Positions 51,967 to 61,013 of a DNA stretch of 64,000 nt are shown here, piece by piece (position 1 is the first letter of the stretch; every line of letters starts with the position of its first letter). This DNA comes from Winogradskya consettensis (lineage in GTDB: Bacteria > Actinomycetota > Actinomycetes > Mycobacteriales > Micromonosporaceae), in contig NZ_BOQP01000007.1 in assembly GCF_018332715.1 (NCBI RefSeq), forward strand, positions 62,001 to 126,000, written 5' to 3'. The notes beneath the pieces were generated by a model. It was given only the letters and a program-made list of their open reading frames with translations. It made no database searches and was not told the origin of the DNA. A program made the translations under genes and the position numbers.

Positions 51967-52556
51967 AGGTGTACCGCCATTTCTGCGGGCCGCGTCGTGC
52001 GGGCGGTGCGGGTCGCGGTCCAGCGCACATCGACCACGGTGGACTCGTTGATCAGATCGATCCGCTGGGTGCGCGCGGAGTGCACCCGGGCGCCGAGCAG
52101 GATCTCCAGCCGGTCGACGAGCTCGGCGTGGTTGGTGACCGCGACGTCGAGCACAACGATCTGCTGCTGGTAGCGGGCCAGGTAACGCCGGTTGTCCACG
52201 GTCGCGATCACCGCGACGACCAGCACCATCAGACCGATGTTCCACCAGATCGACGTGGTGGCGAGCGACCCGAGCAGCCCGAGCGCGAGTGCGGAGAAGT
52301 AGTAGGCGACCTCGGTCTGGTCCAGCTCGGTCGACCGCAACCGGATGATCGACAGCACCCCGAACAGGGCCAGCCCCATGCCCAGCCCGGCACCGGACTC
52401 GGTGGTGCGCAGGGCGCTGGAGACCGCGAGCACACCGACGTTGACGCCGAAGTAGGCGACGACCAGGTCCCAGCGCCGATGCCGGGGGAAGTAGAGCCCG
52501 AGAACCAGCAGCGTCACCGCGGTGAGCTCCGCCCCGAGCAGGGCGATTTCCGTCAT
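51963..52556 (-). CDS. DUF4956 integral membrane protein
   Basis: 197-aa membrane protein of the DUF4956 family. Four hydrophobic helices (LLGAELTAVTLLVLGLYF, DLVVAYFGVNVGVLAVSSAL, GMGLALFGVLSIIRL, WNIGLMVLVVAVIATV) lead to the family's conserved cytosolic C-terminal domain (RRYLARYQQQIVVLDV, LEILLGARVHSARTQRID). In many genomes DUF4956 sits with a VTC-domain polyphosphate polymerase and CotH; here only CotH is seen. AGGAGGCTCTGC precedes the ATG. First gene of the pair. Confidence 0.9.
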   Translation of the reverse strand: MTEIALLGAELTAVTLLVLGLYFPRHRRWDLVVAYFGVNVGVLAVSSALRTTESGAGLGMGLALFGVLSIIRLRSTELDQTEVAYYFSALALGLLGSLATTSIWWNIGLMVLVVAVIATVDNRRYLARYQQQIVVLDVAVTNHAELVDRLEILLGARVHSARTQRIDLINESTVVDVRWTATRTARTTRPAEMAVHL

Positions 52557-52734
52557 GCAGAGCCTCCTGACGCCTCAGAGTTCATCGTAAGTTTCCGATA
52601 ATTGCTGGAAGGTTAACGACAGAGTTCGACTACCGTCAATGTCTTGTTGTGCATTCTGAGCAGCCAAGATCGCTCTGTCGCCAATGACCTGTAGTTATTA
52701 CGGCCACCTGACGCCATTATCGGAATGCCGAAAG

Positions 52735-53297
52735 TTACGAGTCTTTTCCGAACGAGAAAGGGCTACCTGCGCGCACCACGCCGTACTCGTAGGCGTACAC
52801 CACGGCCTGACCCGGTCGCGCAGGCCGAGTTTGGCGAGGACCCGGCTGACATGGGTCTTGACGGTGCCCTCCGACAGGTAGAGGCGGCCGGCGATCTCGA
52901 TGTTGGACAGGCCGCGGGCGACGAGGCCCAGCACCTCGCGTTCCCGGTCGGTCAGCGTGTCCAGTGCCAGGGACGCGACGGCGGGCCCGCCGCCCGTGGT
53001 GACACAGCGGTCGAGCAGGCGGCGGGTCACGCTCGGCGCCACGACCACTTCGCCACGCGCGACCACGCGGATGGCCGACAGCAGGTCCGGGGCGAGGGTG
53101 TCCTTGAGCAGGAAACCGCTCGCGCCCGCCCGGAGCGCGGCATAGACGTACTCGTCGAGGTCGAAGGTCGTAAGGATGAGCACCCGGGTCCGGGCGGTGG
53201 CATCGGCCGCGCAGCCCCGACCCGCACCGACCGGTGCACAACGCATTGACCAACGTGAAAGTCTTGCCATATCGTCGGGCTGGACCGTGGCTGACAC
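52735..53297 (-). pseudogene. truncated and frameshifted NarL/LuxR response regulator
   Basis: The frame holds the second half of a receiver domain ([40 protein letters not shown]) and the LuxR helix-turn-helix ([40 protein letters not shown]). The phosphoacceptor half is missing; upstream sequence is unrelated. Near 52808 a one-base deletion moves the C-terminus ([15 protein letters not shown]) into another frame. No sensor kinase gene accompanies it. It seems to have been cut by the arrival of the GH85 promoter region. Confidence 0.75.
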
Positions 53298-53305
53298 CGT
53301 TGTCA
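53292..53305. promoter_or_regulatory. LacI-type operator before GH85 gene
   Basis: TGACACCGTTGTCA lies 57 bp upstream of the GH85 ATG, downstream of a TTGACC hexamer at 53245. It differs from the GH31 operator (39584) at one position, so both genes may answer to the same regulator. Confidence 0.7.
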
Positions 53306-53362
53306 GGGGAACCTAGCGGCCGGTTGTCCGGTGAGAGTCGACGCGTTCGCGAGGAGACCGCG

Positions 53363-55795
53363 ATGAAACCGTCACGCCTTTTGCTTTCTGGCCTTGGTGC
53401 GGTGCTTGCGCTCGGCGGCGCGATGCCCGGACCCACCGCGGTGGCGGCGAGCGCTGCCGCCGCGGTGGGTCCGGGGAACCAGCCGTACGCGTCGTACTGG
53501 CATCCGAACTCGATTCTGAACTGGGATCCGGCTACCGATGCCGATGCACGGTTCAACGTGTCGACGGTGCCGCTCGCGGCGCGTACCCAGGATCCCGCTC
53601 TGAAGGCCAATGCGAACGCGCACGCCGGGGAGGGCAGGATCGCGTCGCTGGTGTCGTTCGGGCCGACGTCCGGCAATCCGTCGCAGGGCGCGCTGGATAC
53701 GAACTACTACGCGTTCCCGTACTGGCAGTACATCGACACGCTGGTCTTCTGGGGCGGGTCGGCGAGTGAGGGACTGATTCTCGCTCCGAACGCCACGGTC
53801 ATCGATGCGGCGCACCGCAACGGGGTGAAGGTCTACGGGACGGTGTTCTTCCCGCCGGCGGCGTACGGCGGGCAGCTGCAGTGGGTCCGGGATTTCGTGC
53901 AGAAGTCCGGGAACAGCTATCCGGTGGCGGACAAGCTCGTGGAGGTCGCGCAGCACTACGGCTTCGAGGGCTGGTTCATCAACCAGGAGACCGGTGGCGG
54001 TGACGCGGCGCTGGCGACCGAGGTGCGCAACACCCTGACGTATGCGAAGTCGCGCGGCCCGGTCGATTTCATGTGGTACGACGCGATGACCGAGAGCGGT
54101 GCGGTGTCCTGGCAGGACGGGCTGAACACCGCGAACGACGCGTTCCTTCAGGACGGCGCCACGCGGGTGTCCGACTCGATGTTCCTCGACTTCGGCTGGA
54201 GCGCGGCCAAGCAGACGACCTCGCGCACCACGGCCCGCGGGCTCGGACGCAGCGAGTACGAGCTGTACGCGGGCATCGACACCGAGGCCAACGGGTACAA
54301 CACAGCCGTACCCTGGAGCTCGGTGTTCCCGGACGGGCAGCCGCACGTGACCGGGCTCGGGCTCTACCGGCCCGAATGGACCTGGAAGTCGTCGACGTCG
54401 CGGGCCGACTTCTACAGCCGCGACGCGCGTTACTGGGTGGGCGCCAACAACGACCCGTCCGATACGGGAACGACGTCGACGTGGAAGGGGCTGGCCACCT
54501 ATGTCGCCGAGTCCACCGCGGTGACGGCCAAGCCGTTCGTGACCAGCTTCAACGCCGGTCAGGGTGACTTCTACGCGGTCGGCGGGGAGCGGCTCGGGAC
54601 GAGCGGCTGGAACAACCTGTCGCTGCAGGACGTGCCGCCGACGTACCGCTGGGTGGTGCAGTCGACGGGCACGAAGCTGACGCCGGGCATCGACTTCTCG
54701 GACGCGTACGAGGGTGGCAGCTCCCTGCAGCTGTCCGGCAAGCTCGACGCGGCCAACACCGTGCGGCTCTACCAGACCCGGCTCCCGGTTGCTGCGGACA
54801 CCAAGCTGTCGGTCGTCGTCAAGAACCCGGCGGCGGGTGCGACGAACCTGGCCGCGGCGGTGTCGTTCACCGACGATCCGGCCACGTTCACGACCCTCGA
54901 CCTCGGCGCCACCACCGGCACGGGCTGGGAGACCAAGACCCTCGACCTCTCCGGGTACGCCGGCCGCACGATCGCCCAGCTCGGTCTGCGCGCGGCTGCC
55001 TCCGAGCCGGTGGACGCCTACTCGATCCACGTCGGCAGGATCGCCGTGTACGACGGCGCGGTGGACGCCGTCGACGCGCCGGACGGGTTGTCCGTGCTCG
55101 GCGTGACGGACGTGTCATCGGCCCGCAAGACGGTGCGGCTCACCTGGAACGCCGCGAGCGGGCCGGTGCACCACTACGACGTGTTCCACCGCAACGCCGA
55201 CGGCACCCGGGCCTATCTGGGCGGCACCACGAACACCTCCTACTTCGTGCCGCGCCTCGACCGCACCGGCACCGAAGCGGCCAGCACCATCGAGGTGGAG
55301 GCGGTGGGCGCCGAGGGCGGCCGATCCACCGCCGAGAGCACCGAGGTGGAGTGGAGCGGCGCACCGGTCGCGACGAACCTGGCCCTCAACCAGCCGGCCA
55401 CCGCGGACTCCCAGTGCGCGACCGCGGAGAGCGCCGCCAAGGCGGTGAACGGCAGCGTCAGCGGCGGCAACTCCGACAAGTGGTGTTCCCTGGGTACGCA
55501 GAAGTGGCTCGAGGTCGACCTCGGCTCGAACCGCTCCCTGAGCAGCTTCGTCGTCAAACACGCCGGTGCGGGCGGCGAGTCCGCCACCTTCAACACCAAG
55601 GCGTTCACCATCGCCGTCCGCTCAGCGACAACGGACCCCTGGCAGACCGTCGTCACGGTAAACGCCAACACCGACAGCACATCGGCTCACCCCGTGACCA
55701 CAACGGCTCGCTACGTCCGCCTCACCGTCACCACCCCCACGCAGACCGCTGACCCCGCAGCCCGCATCTACGAGTTCGAGGCCTGGGGCACCTGA
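53363..55795 (+). CDS. secreted GH85 endo-beta-N-acetylglucosaminidase
   Basis: 810-aa exported enzyme expected to release N-glycans between the two core GlcNAc residues. The signal peptide covers 1-~35. The GH85 barrel has YASYWHPNSILNWDP, PYWQYIDTLVFWGGSASEGLI (in two overlapping parts), the catalytic FEGWFINQETGGGD (Asn/Glu pair of the family) and DFMWYDAMTESGAVSWQDGL (again in parts). A jelly-roll region, an Fn3-like domain (RKTVRLTWNAASGPVHHYDV) and a C-terminal F5/8-type carbohydrate-binding domain (NLALNQPATADSQCATAES) follow. GCGAGGAGACCGCG precedes the ATG. Probably LacI-regulated. Confidence 0.94.
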   Translation: MKPSRLLLSGLGAVLALGGAMPGPTAVAASAAAAVGPGNQPYASYWHPNSILNWDPATDADARFNVSTVPLAARTQDPALKANANAHAGEGRIASLVSFGPTSGNPSQGALDTNYYAFPYWQYIDTLVFWGGSASEGLILAPNATVIDAAHRNGVKVYGTVFFPPAAYGGQLQWVRDFVQKSGNSYPVADKLVEVAQHYGFEGWFINQETGGGDAALATEVRNTLTYAKSRGPVDFMWYDAMTESGAVSWQDGLNTANDAFLQDGATRVSDSMFLDFGWSAAKQTTSRTTARGLGRSEYELYAGIDTEANGYNTAVPWSSVFPDGQPHVTGLGLYRPEWTWKSSTSRADFYSRDARYWVGANNDPSDTGTTSTWKGLATYVAESTAVTAKPFVTSFNAGQGDFYAVGGERLGTSGWNNLSLQDVPPTYRWVVQSTGTKLTPGIDFSDAYEGGSSLQLSGKLDAANTVRLYQTRLPVAADTKLSVVVKNPAAGATNLAAAVSFTDDPATFTTLDLGATTGTGWETKTLDLSGYAGRTIAQLGLRAAASEPVDAYSIHVGRIAVYDGAVDAVDAPDGLSVLGVTDVSSARKTVRLTWNAASGPVHHYDVFHRNADGTRAYLGGTTNTSYFVPRLDRTGTEAASTIEVEAVGAEGGRSTAESTEVEWSGAPVATNLALNQPATADSQCATAESAAKAVNGSVSGGNSDKWCSLGTQKWLEVDLGSNRSLSSFVVKHAGAGGESATFNTKAFTIAVRSATTDPWQTVVTVNANTDSTSAHPVTTTARYVRLTVTTPTQTADPAARIYEFEAWGT

Positions 55796-55828
55796 CAGCC
55801 CCCATCCCATCGGCCGTCGCCGGCGCGG

Positions 55829-57028
55829 TCAGTGGGTGGGCAGGGTGGGGCGGCGGGTGCGCCAGGCCAGGAGCAGGGCGCCGAGGCCGAACAGGACCGA
55901 CAGCCAGAAGGCGTTGTGGGAGGCGACCCGGTCGACGAGCCAGCCTCCGCAGAACGCGCCGATGGTGGTGCCGGCGCCCATTCCGGCGGAGGCCCAGGTC
56001 ATGCCCTCGGCGGCGCCGGTCTCCGGGTTGCTGAGCAGGGAGAAACCGGCGCTGAGGGCCGGTGCCGCACCGACGCCGGCCAGCAGGCAGGCGACGGCCA
56101 GCAGCACCGGTGACCGGGCGAGCGGGAGCAGCAGGCCGCAGCCGGTCATCCAGGCCATGGCCGGGACGAACAGCCGCTGGGGGGCGATCTGCCCGAGCCG
56201 TGGCCCGGCGAACAGGGCCGCGCTCGCGCTGCCGATGGCCCAGGCCGCCAGGGAGATACCCGCCCAGGCGGGGTGGCCCGCGCCGTCCGCGAGCGCGACC
56301 AGCAGAATCTCGATCGAGCCCAGGTAGGCGCCGATGCCCACGAAAGCAGCCACAACGGCCTTGGTGCGGACGGCGGATCGGCTCCCGGGCACGCCGCCGG
56401 GGGAGGCACGCCGTGCCATGGCGGGTGGTTCGGTCGCGGTCTGCGCGGCCAGCAGGAACCAGCCGAGAGCGGGACCGGCGAGCACCACGACGGGCGAGGC
56501 CCAGGGATGGCCGATCGTGATGGCGGTGATCGCCACCGGCGCCAGGACGAACATCATCTCGTCGACCACGGACTCCAGGAAGAAGGCGGTCTGGCGGGCT
56601 CCGGGCTGAGTCACGGCGTACGCCCAGCGGGCCCGTACGGCGGATCCGATGTCGATCTGCGCCATGCCGGCGAGCAGGCTGGCCGCGAGCACCGTGGGCA
56701 CCTGCCAGCCGAAGGGCCTCGCGCAGGCCACCATGAGGGCGATCAGCGCGCAGACCTGCACGCCGGCGCCGATCATGAGCTCGCGGCGCTGCCCGAGCCG
56801 GTCCATGCGGCGGCCGTGGACCGGAGCCATGACCGACGCGCCGACGACGTACAGCGCCGATGCGGTTCCGCCGACGCCGTACGAGCCGGTGCTGTTGCCC
56901 ACTGCCAGCACGATGGCGACCCCCGCACCCGCCAGCGGCAGCCGGGAGATGGCCCCGGTCAGCAGGAGCCATCGGCGGGCGGGCGAGGACAGCAGGGTGG
57001 CGTAGCTGACCCGTTCAGTCACCGGCAT
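55829..57028 (-). CDS. MFS transporter
   Basis: 399-aa membrane transporter with 12 predicted helices. It contains the loop 2-3 signature GRRMDRLGQRRELMIGAG. The second half has FVGIGAYLGSIEILLVALAD and SAGFSLLSNPETGAAEGMTW. It belongs to a group of actinobacterial MFS proteins often near biosynthetic clusters, and it is divergent from, and about 0.9 kb before, the polyketide genes, so it could export their product; this is inference. Start is the ATG opening MPVTERVSYATLL. It is convergent with GH85. Confidence 0.88.
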   Translation of the reverse strand: MPVTERVSYATLLSSPARRWLLLTGAISRLPLAGAGVAIVLAVGNSTGSYGVGGTASALYVVGASVMAPVHGRRMDRLGQRRELMIGAGVQVCALIALMVACARPFGWQVPTVLAASLLAGMAQIDIGSAVRARWAYAVTQPGARQTAFFLESVVDEMMFVLAPVAITAITIGHPWASPVVVLAGPALGWFLLAAQTATEPPAMARRASPGGVPGSRSAVRTKAVVAAFVGIGAYLGSIEILLVALADGAGHPAWAGISLAAWAIGSASAALFAGPRLGQIAPQRLFVPAMAWMTGCGLLLPLARSPVLLAVACLLAGVGAAPALSAGFSLLSNPETGAAEGMTWASAGMGAGTTIGAFCGGWLVDRVASHNAFWLSVLFGLGALLLAWRTRRPTLPTH

Positions 57029-57212
57029 GCTGCCTCACTGCACGCCGGGGCCGGTGCGTCGCCCGGCCCGTCCGGGCGGGCTCGGCCAGCTGGCGGGCGT
57101 ACGCGTCGGGAAGTGGCCGGGAGATGAGGTTCCCGATCGTGGCGGCGAGCGTCACGGACGCCAGCTGCTGAGCTCGTCCCGCCGCGGGCCGGACAGCAGA
57201 GAACGCTCGCAC
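57015..57212 (-). CDS. small hypothetical protein upstream of MFS gene
   Basis: 65-aa frame from a GTG with GGGGG four bases before, overlapping the MFS start by 14 bp. Its sequence (RAFSAVRPAAGRAQQLASVT, ATIGNLISRPLPDAYARQLA) is Ala/Arg-rich without recognised motifs. It could be a real leader gene of the transporter or a chance frame. Confidence 0.3.
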   Translation of the reverse strand: MRAFSAVRPAAGRAQQLASVTLAATIGNLISRPLPDAYARQLAEPARTGRATHRPRRAVRQHAGD

Positions 57213-57677
57213 AGAACCCCCGTGTCAATGGCTTGACCATTTCTGTGAAGCGCAATACGGGCAGCGCCGAAACAGTGGCCGGCATGGGAAAAGATTCAGG
57301 AGCCGAGCAACGTTGCTCAGTCCGCACCGTCGTCACCGCGTGACGACAAGGATGAGGACGCCCCCGTAGACGCTCAATCGGCTCCGGACTCGGAATCACC
57401 CGGAGACACCAGGAAACTACCCCAGGGCATCGAAGTACGTGAGCCCGCCGGCCCGCCGCCTTCGACGGGCAACTGCGGGGTAGTCGGCCGGCATCACCCC
57501 GGCGAGGCGGGCAGGGACGTGTGGCACAAACCGTCCTGGACGCTTCTGACCACCGGTTATCCCTTCCCGGTGCCCGGGGCCCGCCCCAAACTATTGATCA
57601 AGGGAACGGCGGCTTCGCACCGGAAGCCCCGATACGCCCTCCTGAACGACCAATGTGACTTCCCGCTGGAGGGCTCC
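57213..57677. other. intergenic region before the polyketide genes
   Basis: This 465-bp stretch has no convincing gene. It probably holds the divergent promoters for the MFS gene and the small membrane peptide/polyketide operon. A perfect 14-bp palindrome GAGCAACGTTGCTC occurs at 57305-57318. Confidence 0.6.
57305..57318. promoter_or_regulatory. palindrome, possible operator
   Basis: GAGCAACGTTGCTC is a perfect palindrome in the divergent region between the MFS gene and the polyketide genes. Its length and central CG suit a LacI/TetR-type site, but no such regulator is in view. Confidence 0.45.
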
Positions 57678-57854
57678 ATGTCTGCCACCGCCCGGATCTC
57701 CGGAATTCTCGCCGGCCTGCTGCTGCTCGCCGCGCTCGCCGCGCTCGTCGTGGCCGGCGACCCCGGCTCGGCCCACCACGCCGGCACGACCTACCGGGCG
57801 GGCCTGATCTGGGACACCGCGCCGGAGGCTCCGGCCACCGGGCAGGTCGCCTGA
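57678..57854 (+). CDS. small single-helix membrane peptide
   Basis: 58-aa peptide beginning MSATARISGILAGLLLLAALAALVVAG (in two overlapping motifs: MSATARISGILAGL and LLLLAALAALVVAGD), one transmembrane helix or uncleaved signal, then a short outer tail (HHAGTTYRAGLIWDT). GGAGGG lies five bases before the ATG. It is 59 bp upstream of the acyltransferase gene on the same strand. I know no function; it may be part of the polyketide operon or an independent small membrane protein. Confidence 0.6.
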   Translation: MSATARISGILAGLLLLAALAALVVAGDPGSAHHAGTTYRAGLIWDTAPEAPATGQVA

Positions 57855-57913
57855 CGTCGCACTCCCCCATTCATCTCTGACGCTCATCGCGTCGGCCCTG
57901 ACGTGATCGGAAG

Positions 57914-58822
57914 ATGCAGATGCTCGCGCTTGCCTTTGCAGGGCAGGGTTTCCAGGAAAAGGGAATGGGGCTCGACGTCTTCGGGCACTATCCCGGCCTC
58001 GTCCAGCTCGCCACCGACATCCTCGGCTACGACCTCGCTGAATTGTGCCGCGACGACCCGGACGATCTGCTGACCCGGACCGAATACACCCAACCGGCGA
58101 TGTACGTGGTCAACGCGCTGCGCCATTTCGAGCGCGTTCGGCGGGAGGACACCCCGGCCGATTTCTATCTGGGGCACAGCCTCGGTGAGTACAACGCCCT
58201 GCTGGCCGCCGGCGTCCTCGATTTCGAAACCGGTCTGCGGCTGGTGCGCAAACGAGGGGAGCTGATGGCGGCCGCGTCGGGCGGCGGGATGACCGCCGTG
58301 CTCGGCGTCACCGTGCCGGAGCTGCTCGACATGCTGCACGAGGACGGCGTCGACGGTGTCGACCTCGCCGGGTTCAACACCGACACGCAGACGGTCATCT
58401 CCGGCACCCTCCCGGTCCTGGAGGCCGCCCACCGCTGCCTCGGACAACGGCGGATCCGGTTCAGCGCGTTGCGGGTCAGCGGCCCGTTCCACTCCCGGTA
58501 CATGGAGCCCGCGCGGGCGGAGTTCGCCCGATACCTGTCCGGCTTCCGGTTCGCCGAGCCACGGCAGCCCGTGATCGCCAACGTCACCGGGCTCCCCCAC
58601 GAATCCGGTGCCGTCGCCGGGCTGCTCGCCGAGCAGCTCGTCCGGCCGGTGCGGTGGACCGACAGCATCCGTCATCTGCTGGCACTCGACCCGCGGGTGG
58701 AGTTCAGCGAGATAGGCGGCGAATCACTCGTGCGCATGGCGCGCACCATCAGAAAACGGAGCGGCACAGATGCAGAGCAAAGCCATCATCGGAAAGTATC
58801 TCGAGGACACGTTCCTGTTTGA
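57914..58822 (+). CDS. discrete malonyl-CoA:ACP acyltransferase for AT-less PKS
   Basis: 302-aa stand-alone acyltransferase that loads malonyl groups onto ACPs in trans. It opens LALAFAGQGFQEKGMGLDVF, the nucleophile is Ser89 in GHSLGEYNA, the catalytic His193 is in SGPFHSRYM, and the RRIRFSALRVSG loop precedes it as in malonyl-specific AT proteins of trans-AT systems. Start is the ATG at 57914 or the one two codons later. The ACP gene overlaps its 3' end by 53 bp. As the PKS at 61010 has no AT domain, this enzyme probably feeds it. The same gene occurs as mgsB/ltmB in glutarimide clusters. Confidence 0.93.
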   Translation: MQMLALAFAGQGFQEKGMGLDVFGHYPGLVQLATDILGYDLAELCRDDPDDLLTRTEYTQPAMYVVNALRHFERVRREDTPADFYLGHSLGEYNALLAAGVLDFETGLRLVRKRGELMAAASGGGMTAVLGVTVPELLDMLHEDGVDGVDLAGFNTDTQTVISGTLPVLEAAHRCLGQRRIRFSALRVSGPFHSRYMEPARAEFARYLSGFRFAEPRQPVIANVTGLPHESGAVAGLLAEQLVRPVRWTDSIRHLLALDPRVEFSEIGGESLVRMARTIRKRSGTDAEQSHHRKVSRGHVPV

Positions 58823-59024
58823 TTTCGACGACACCATCACGGCCGACACGGACCTTTTCAAGGCCGGTGTCATCGACTCGTTCGGATACGTCCGGATGAT
58901 GAAATTCCTGGAACAGCAGTTCGGTGTGGAGATCTCCGCCGAAGACATTCTCACGAACATCCTGGTGTCTCTCACCTCCATCGACGAATTCGTCGCCACC
59001 AAGATCGCGGCTGTGTCCGCCTGA
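58770..59024 (+). CDS. discrete acyl carrier protein
   Basis: 84-aa acyl carrier protein. The phosphopantetheine Ser37 is in KAGVIDSFGY, with FDDTITADTDLF before it and the acidic helix II/III region FGVEISAEDILTNI after it. GGAGCGG lies five bases upstream of the ATG. The gene overlaps the acyltransferase gene and is followed 15 bp later by the amidotransferase gene. It most likely carries the malonyl group that is amidated to malonamyl-ACP. Equivalent ACPs stand between AT and amidotransferase genes in known glutarimide clusters. Confidence 0.93.
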   Translation: MQSKAIIGKYLEDTFLFDFDDTITADTDLFKAGVIDSFGYVRMMKFLEQQFGVEISAEDILTNILVSLTSIDEFVATKIAAVSA

Positions 59025-59039
59025 CGAGGAGTAAAACAA

Positions 59040-61013
59040 ATGTGCGGGATCGCTGGCTTTCTGTCGACGGCGCTGCGCGGTGCGGGTGCCGACACGGTGA
59101 TCACCTCGATGTTGTCGCGGATCGGTCACCGTGGCCCCGACGACGCCGGTTACTACCTGGACGACGGTTTCGCGATGGGCACGGTACGCCTGGCGATCGT
59201 CGACGAGGCCGGCGGCGCGCAACCGATGTCCGACCCGTCGGATCGCTACTGGATCAGCTTCAACGGCGAGATCTACAACCATGCCGAGCTGCGCCGGGAG
59301 CTGCAGGCAGCGGGCCGGCGGTTCCGCAGCGACCACTCCGACACGGAGGTCGCATTGCAGGCGTGGATCCACTGGGGAGCGGAGGGCTTCGCGCGGTTCA
59401 ACGGCGCGTTCGCGCTGGCCATCCGCGACCGGGTGACCGGTGACGTCGTGCTCGCCCGCGACCGGTACGGCAAGCGGCCCTTGTTCTACGTCGACGAGCC
59501 CGGCCGCTTCCTGTTCGCCTCGGAGATGAAGGCGTTCCGGGGCTTCCCGGGGTTCTCGTTCGAGTTCGACGCCCGCGAGCTGGCGTCGACGTACGCGGTG
59601 TGGACGCCGCTGCCGGACCGGACGCCGTTCAAGGGCATCCAGCAGCTGCCCATGGGTAGCGTGCTCACCCTTCGGGGCAGCGATCGGGCGCTCCGGGCGT
59701 ACCACACGCTTGACTTTGATGTTCCTGCCTTTGACGGCAGTGAGGCCGAGGCGATCGACTTCATTCGCGAGACCCTGCGCGACAGCGTGGAGCTGCGCCT
59801 GCGGGCGGACGTGGAGGTCGGCGTCTACCTCAGCGGCGGGCTGGACTCGTCGATCGTCACCGCCCTGACCACGCAGTTGTCGCGGCATCCGGTGCGGACG
59901 TTCTCGGTGGCGTTCGAGAACAAGACGTTCGACGAGTCGGAGAGCCAGCGGCTGGTCGCCGAGCGCCTCGGCACCCAGCACTCCACGGTGACGGTCGGCA
60001 GCACCGACATCACCGACAACTTCCTCACCGGGATCTACCACGCCGAGGTGCCGACGTTCCGGACCTCGTTCGTGCCGATGTACCTGCTGTCGAAGCACGT
60101 CCGGGACTCCGGCATCAAGACGATCCTGAGCGGGGAGGGCTCGGATGAGGCGTTCCTGGGCTACTCGCTGTTCCGGGAGACGTTGCTGCGCCGGCAGTGG
60201 AACGAGCTCAGCGACACCGAGCGGCGTACGAAGATCGCCAGTCTGCACCCCGAGCTGGCGCACTTCGGTCCCGAGCACCAGGAACACCTCGTCGGTCTCT
60301 ACCAGCAGTATTCCACCGAGCACATGCCCGGCCTGTTCTCCCACGAGATGCGGTTCAGCAACGGCCGGTTCGCGGCGCGGCTGCTCGCGGAGAAGGTCGA
60401 CCCGTTCGCCGATCTGCAGAACCTGGTCGCCACGACCCCCGGTTACCAGGACCGGTCGGCGATCCACAAAGCACAGTGGCTGGAATACAACACGCTGCTG
60501 CCCGGGTTCCTGCTCTCCACCCAGGGCGACCGTACGGCGCTCGCCAACAGCGTCGAGAACCGTTGCCCGTTCCTGGATCCGGCCGTGGTGCGTGCGGCGG
60601 CGTCGGTGAACCTGCGCTACGACGACGGGCTCGTGGAGAAGGCGCTGCTCAAGAAGGCGTTCCGCGATGTCCTGCCGGAGTGGACGACCTCCCGGCCCAA
60701 GCAGCCGTACCGGGCCCCGGGCAGCGCCGCCTTCAAGGACCACAGCCCGGACTATCTCGAACTGCTGCTGTCCGAGGCCGAACTCGCGAAGGCCGAGGTC
60801 ATCGACGTGAACTTCGCGCGCCGGCTCACCGACAAGGTGATGAGCACCCCCGTCGAGAACATCAGCACCCGCGAGGACCAGACGTTCCTCTACCTGCTCA
60901 CGACCATGGCCCTGCACCACCAGTTCGTCCGTGGCGACGAACCCGTCACGCCCGCCCCGCTCTCGCTCGGCGTCCGGGTGGACTACCGCTCCCACTCAGA
61001 GGATGCTCGATGA
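59040..61013 (+). CDS. asparagine-synthase-like amidotransferase
   Basis: 657-aa AsnB-type enzyme that transfers glutamine-derived ammonia, here probably to malonyl-ACP. Class II glutamine amidotransferase: Cys2 (MCGIAGF), with RLAIVDEAGGAQPM and FNGEIYNHAELR in the glutaminase domain. Synthetase domain: PPi-loop SGGLDSSIV near residue 265 and SGEGSDEAFLGYSLF. All catalytic parts are present. In glutarimide pathways the equivalent enzyme (MgsD/LtmD type) makes malonamyl-ACP. GAGGAGTAAAACAA before the ATG is a good ribosome binding site. Its TGA overlaps the PKS start (ATGA). Confidence 0.94.
   Translation: MCGIAGFLSTALRGAGADTVITSMLSRIGHRGPDDAGYYLDDGFAMGTVRLAIVDEAGGAQPMSDPSDRYWISFNGEIYNHAELRRELQAAGRRFRSDHSDTEVALQAWIHWGAEGFARFNGAFALAIRDRVTGDVVLARDRYGKRPLFYVDEPGRFLFASEMKAFRGFPGFSFEFDARELASTYAVWTPLPDRTPFKGIQQLPMGSVLTLRGSDRALRAYHTLDFDVPAFDGSEAEAIDFIRETLRDSVELRLRADVEVGVYLSGGLDSSIVTALTTQLSRHPVRTFSVAFENKTFDESESQRLVAERLGTQHSTVTVGSTDITDNFLTGIYHAEVPTFRTSFVPMYLLSKHVRDSGIKTILSGEGSDEAFLGYSLFRETLLRRQWNELSDTERRTKIASLHPELAHFGPEHQEHLVGLYQQYSTEHMPGLFSHEMRFSNGRFAARLLAEKVDPFADLQNLVATTPGYQDRSAIHKAQWLEYNTLLPGFLLSTQGDRTALANSVENRCPFLDPAVVRAAASVNLRYDDGLVEKALLKKAFRDVLPEWTTSRPKQPYRAPGSAAFKDHSPDYLELLLSEAELAKAEVIDVNFARRLTDKVMSTPVENISTREDQTFLYLLTTMALHHQFVRGDEPVTPAPLSLGVRVDYRSHSEDAR

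Noticed and set aside
57213-57400. Short peptide starting MGKDSGAEQRC
   Set aside because: It is under 25 residues, has no ribosome binding site and no conservation signal.
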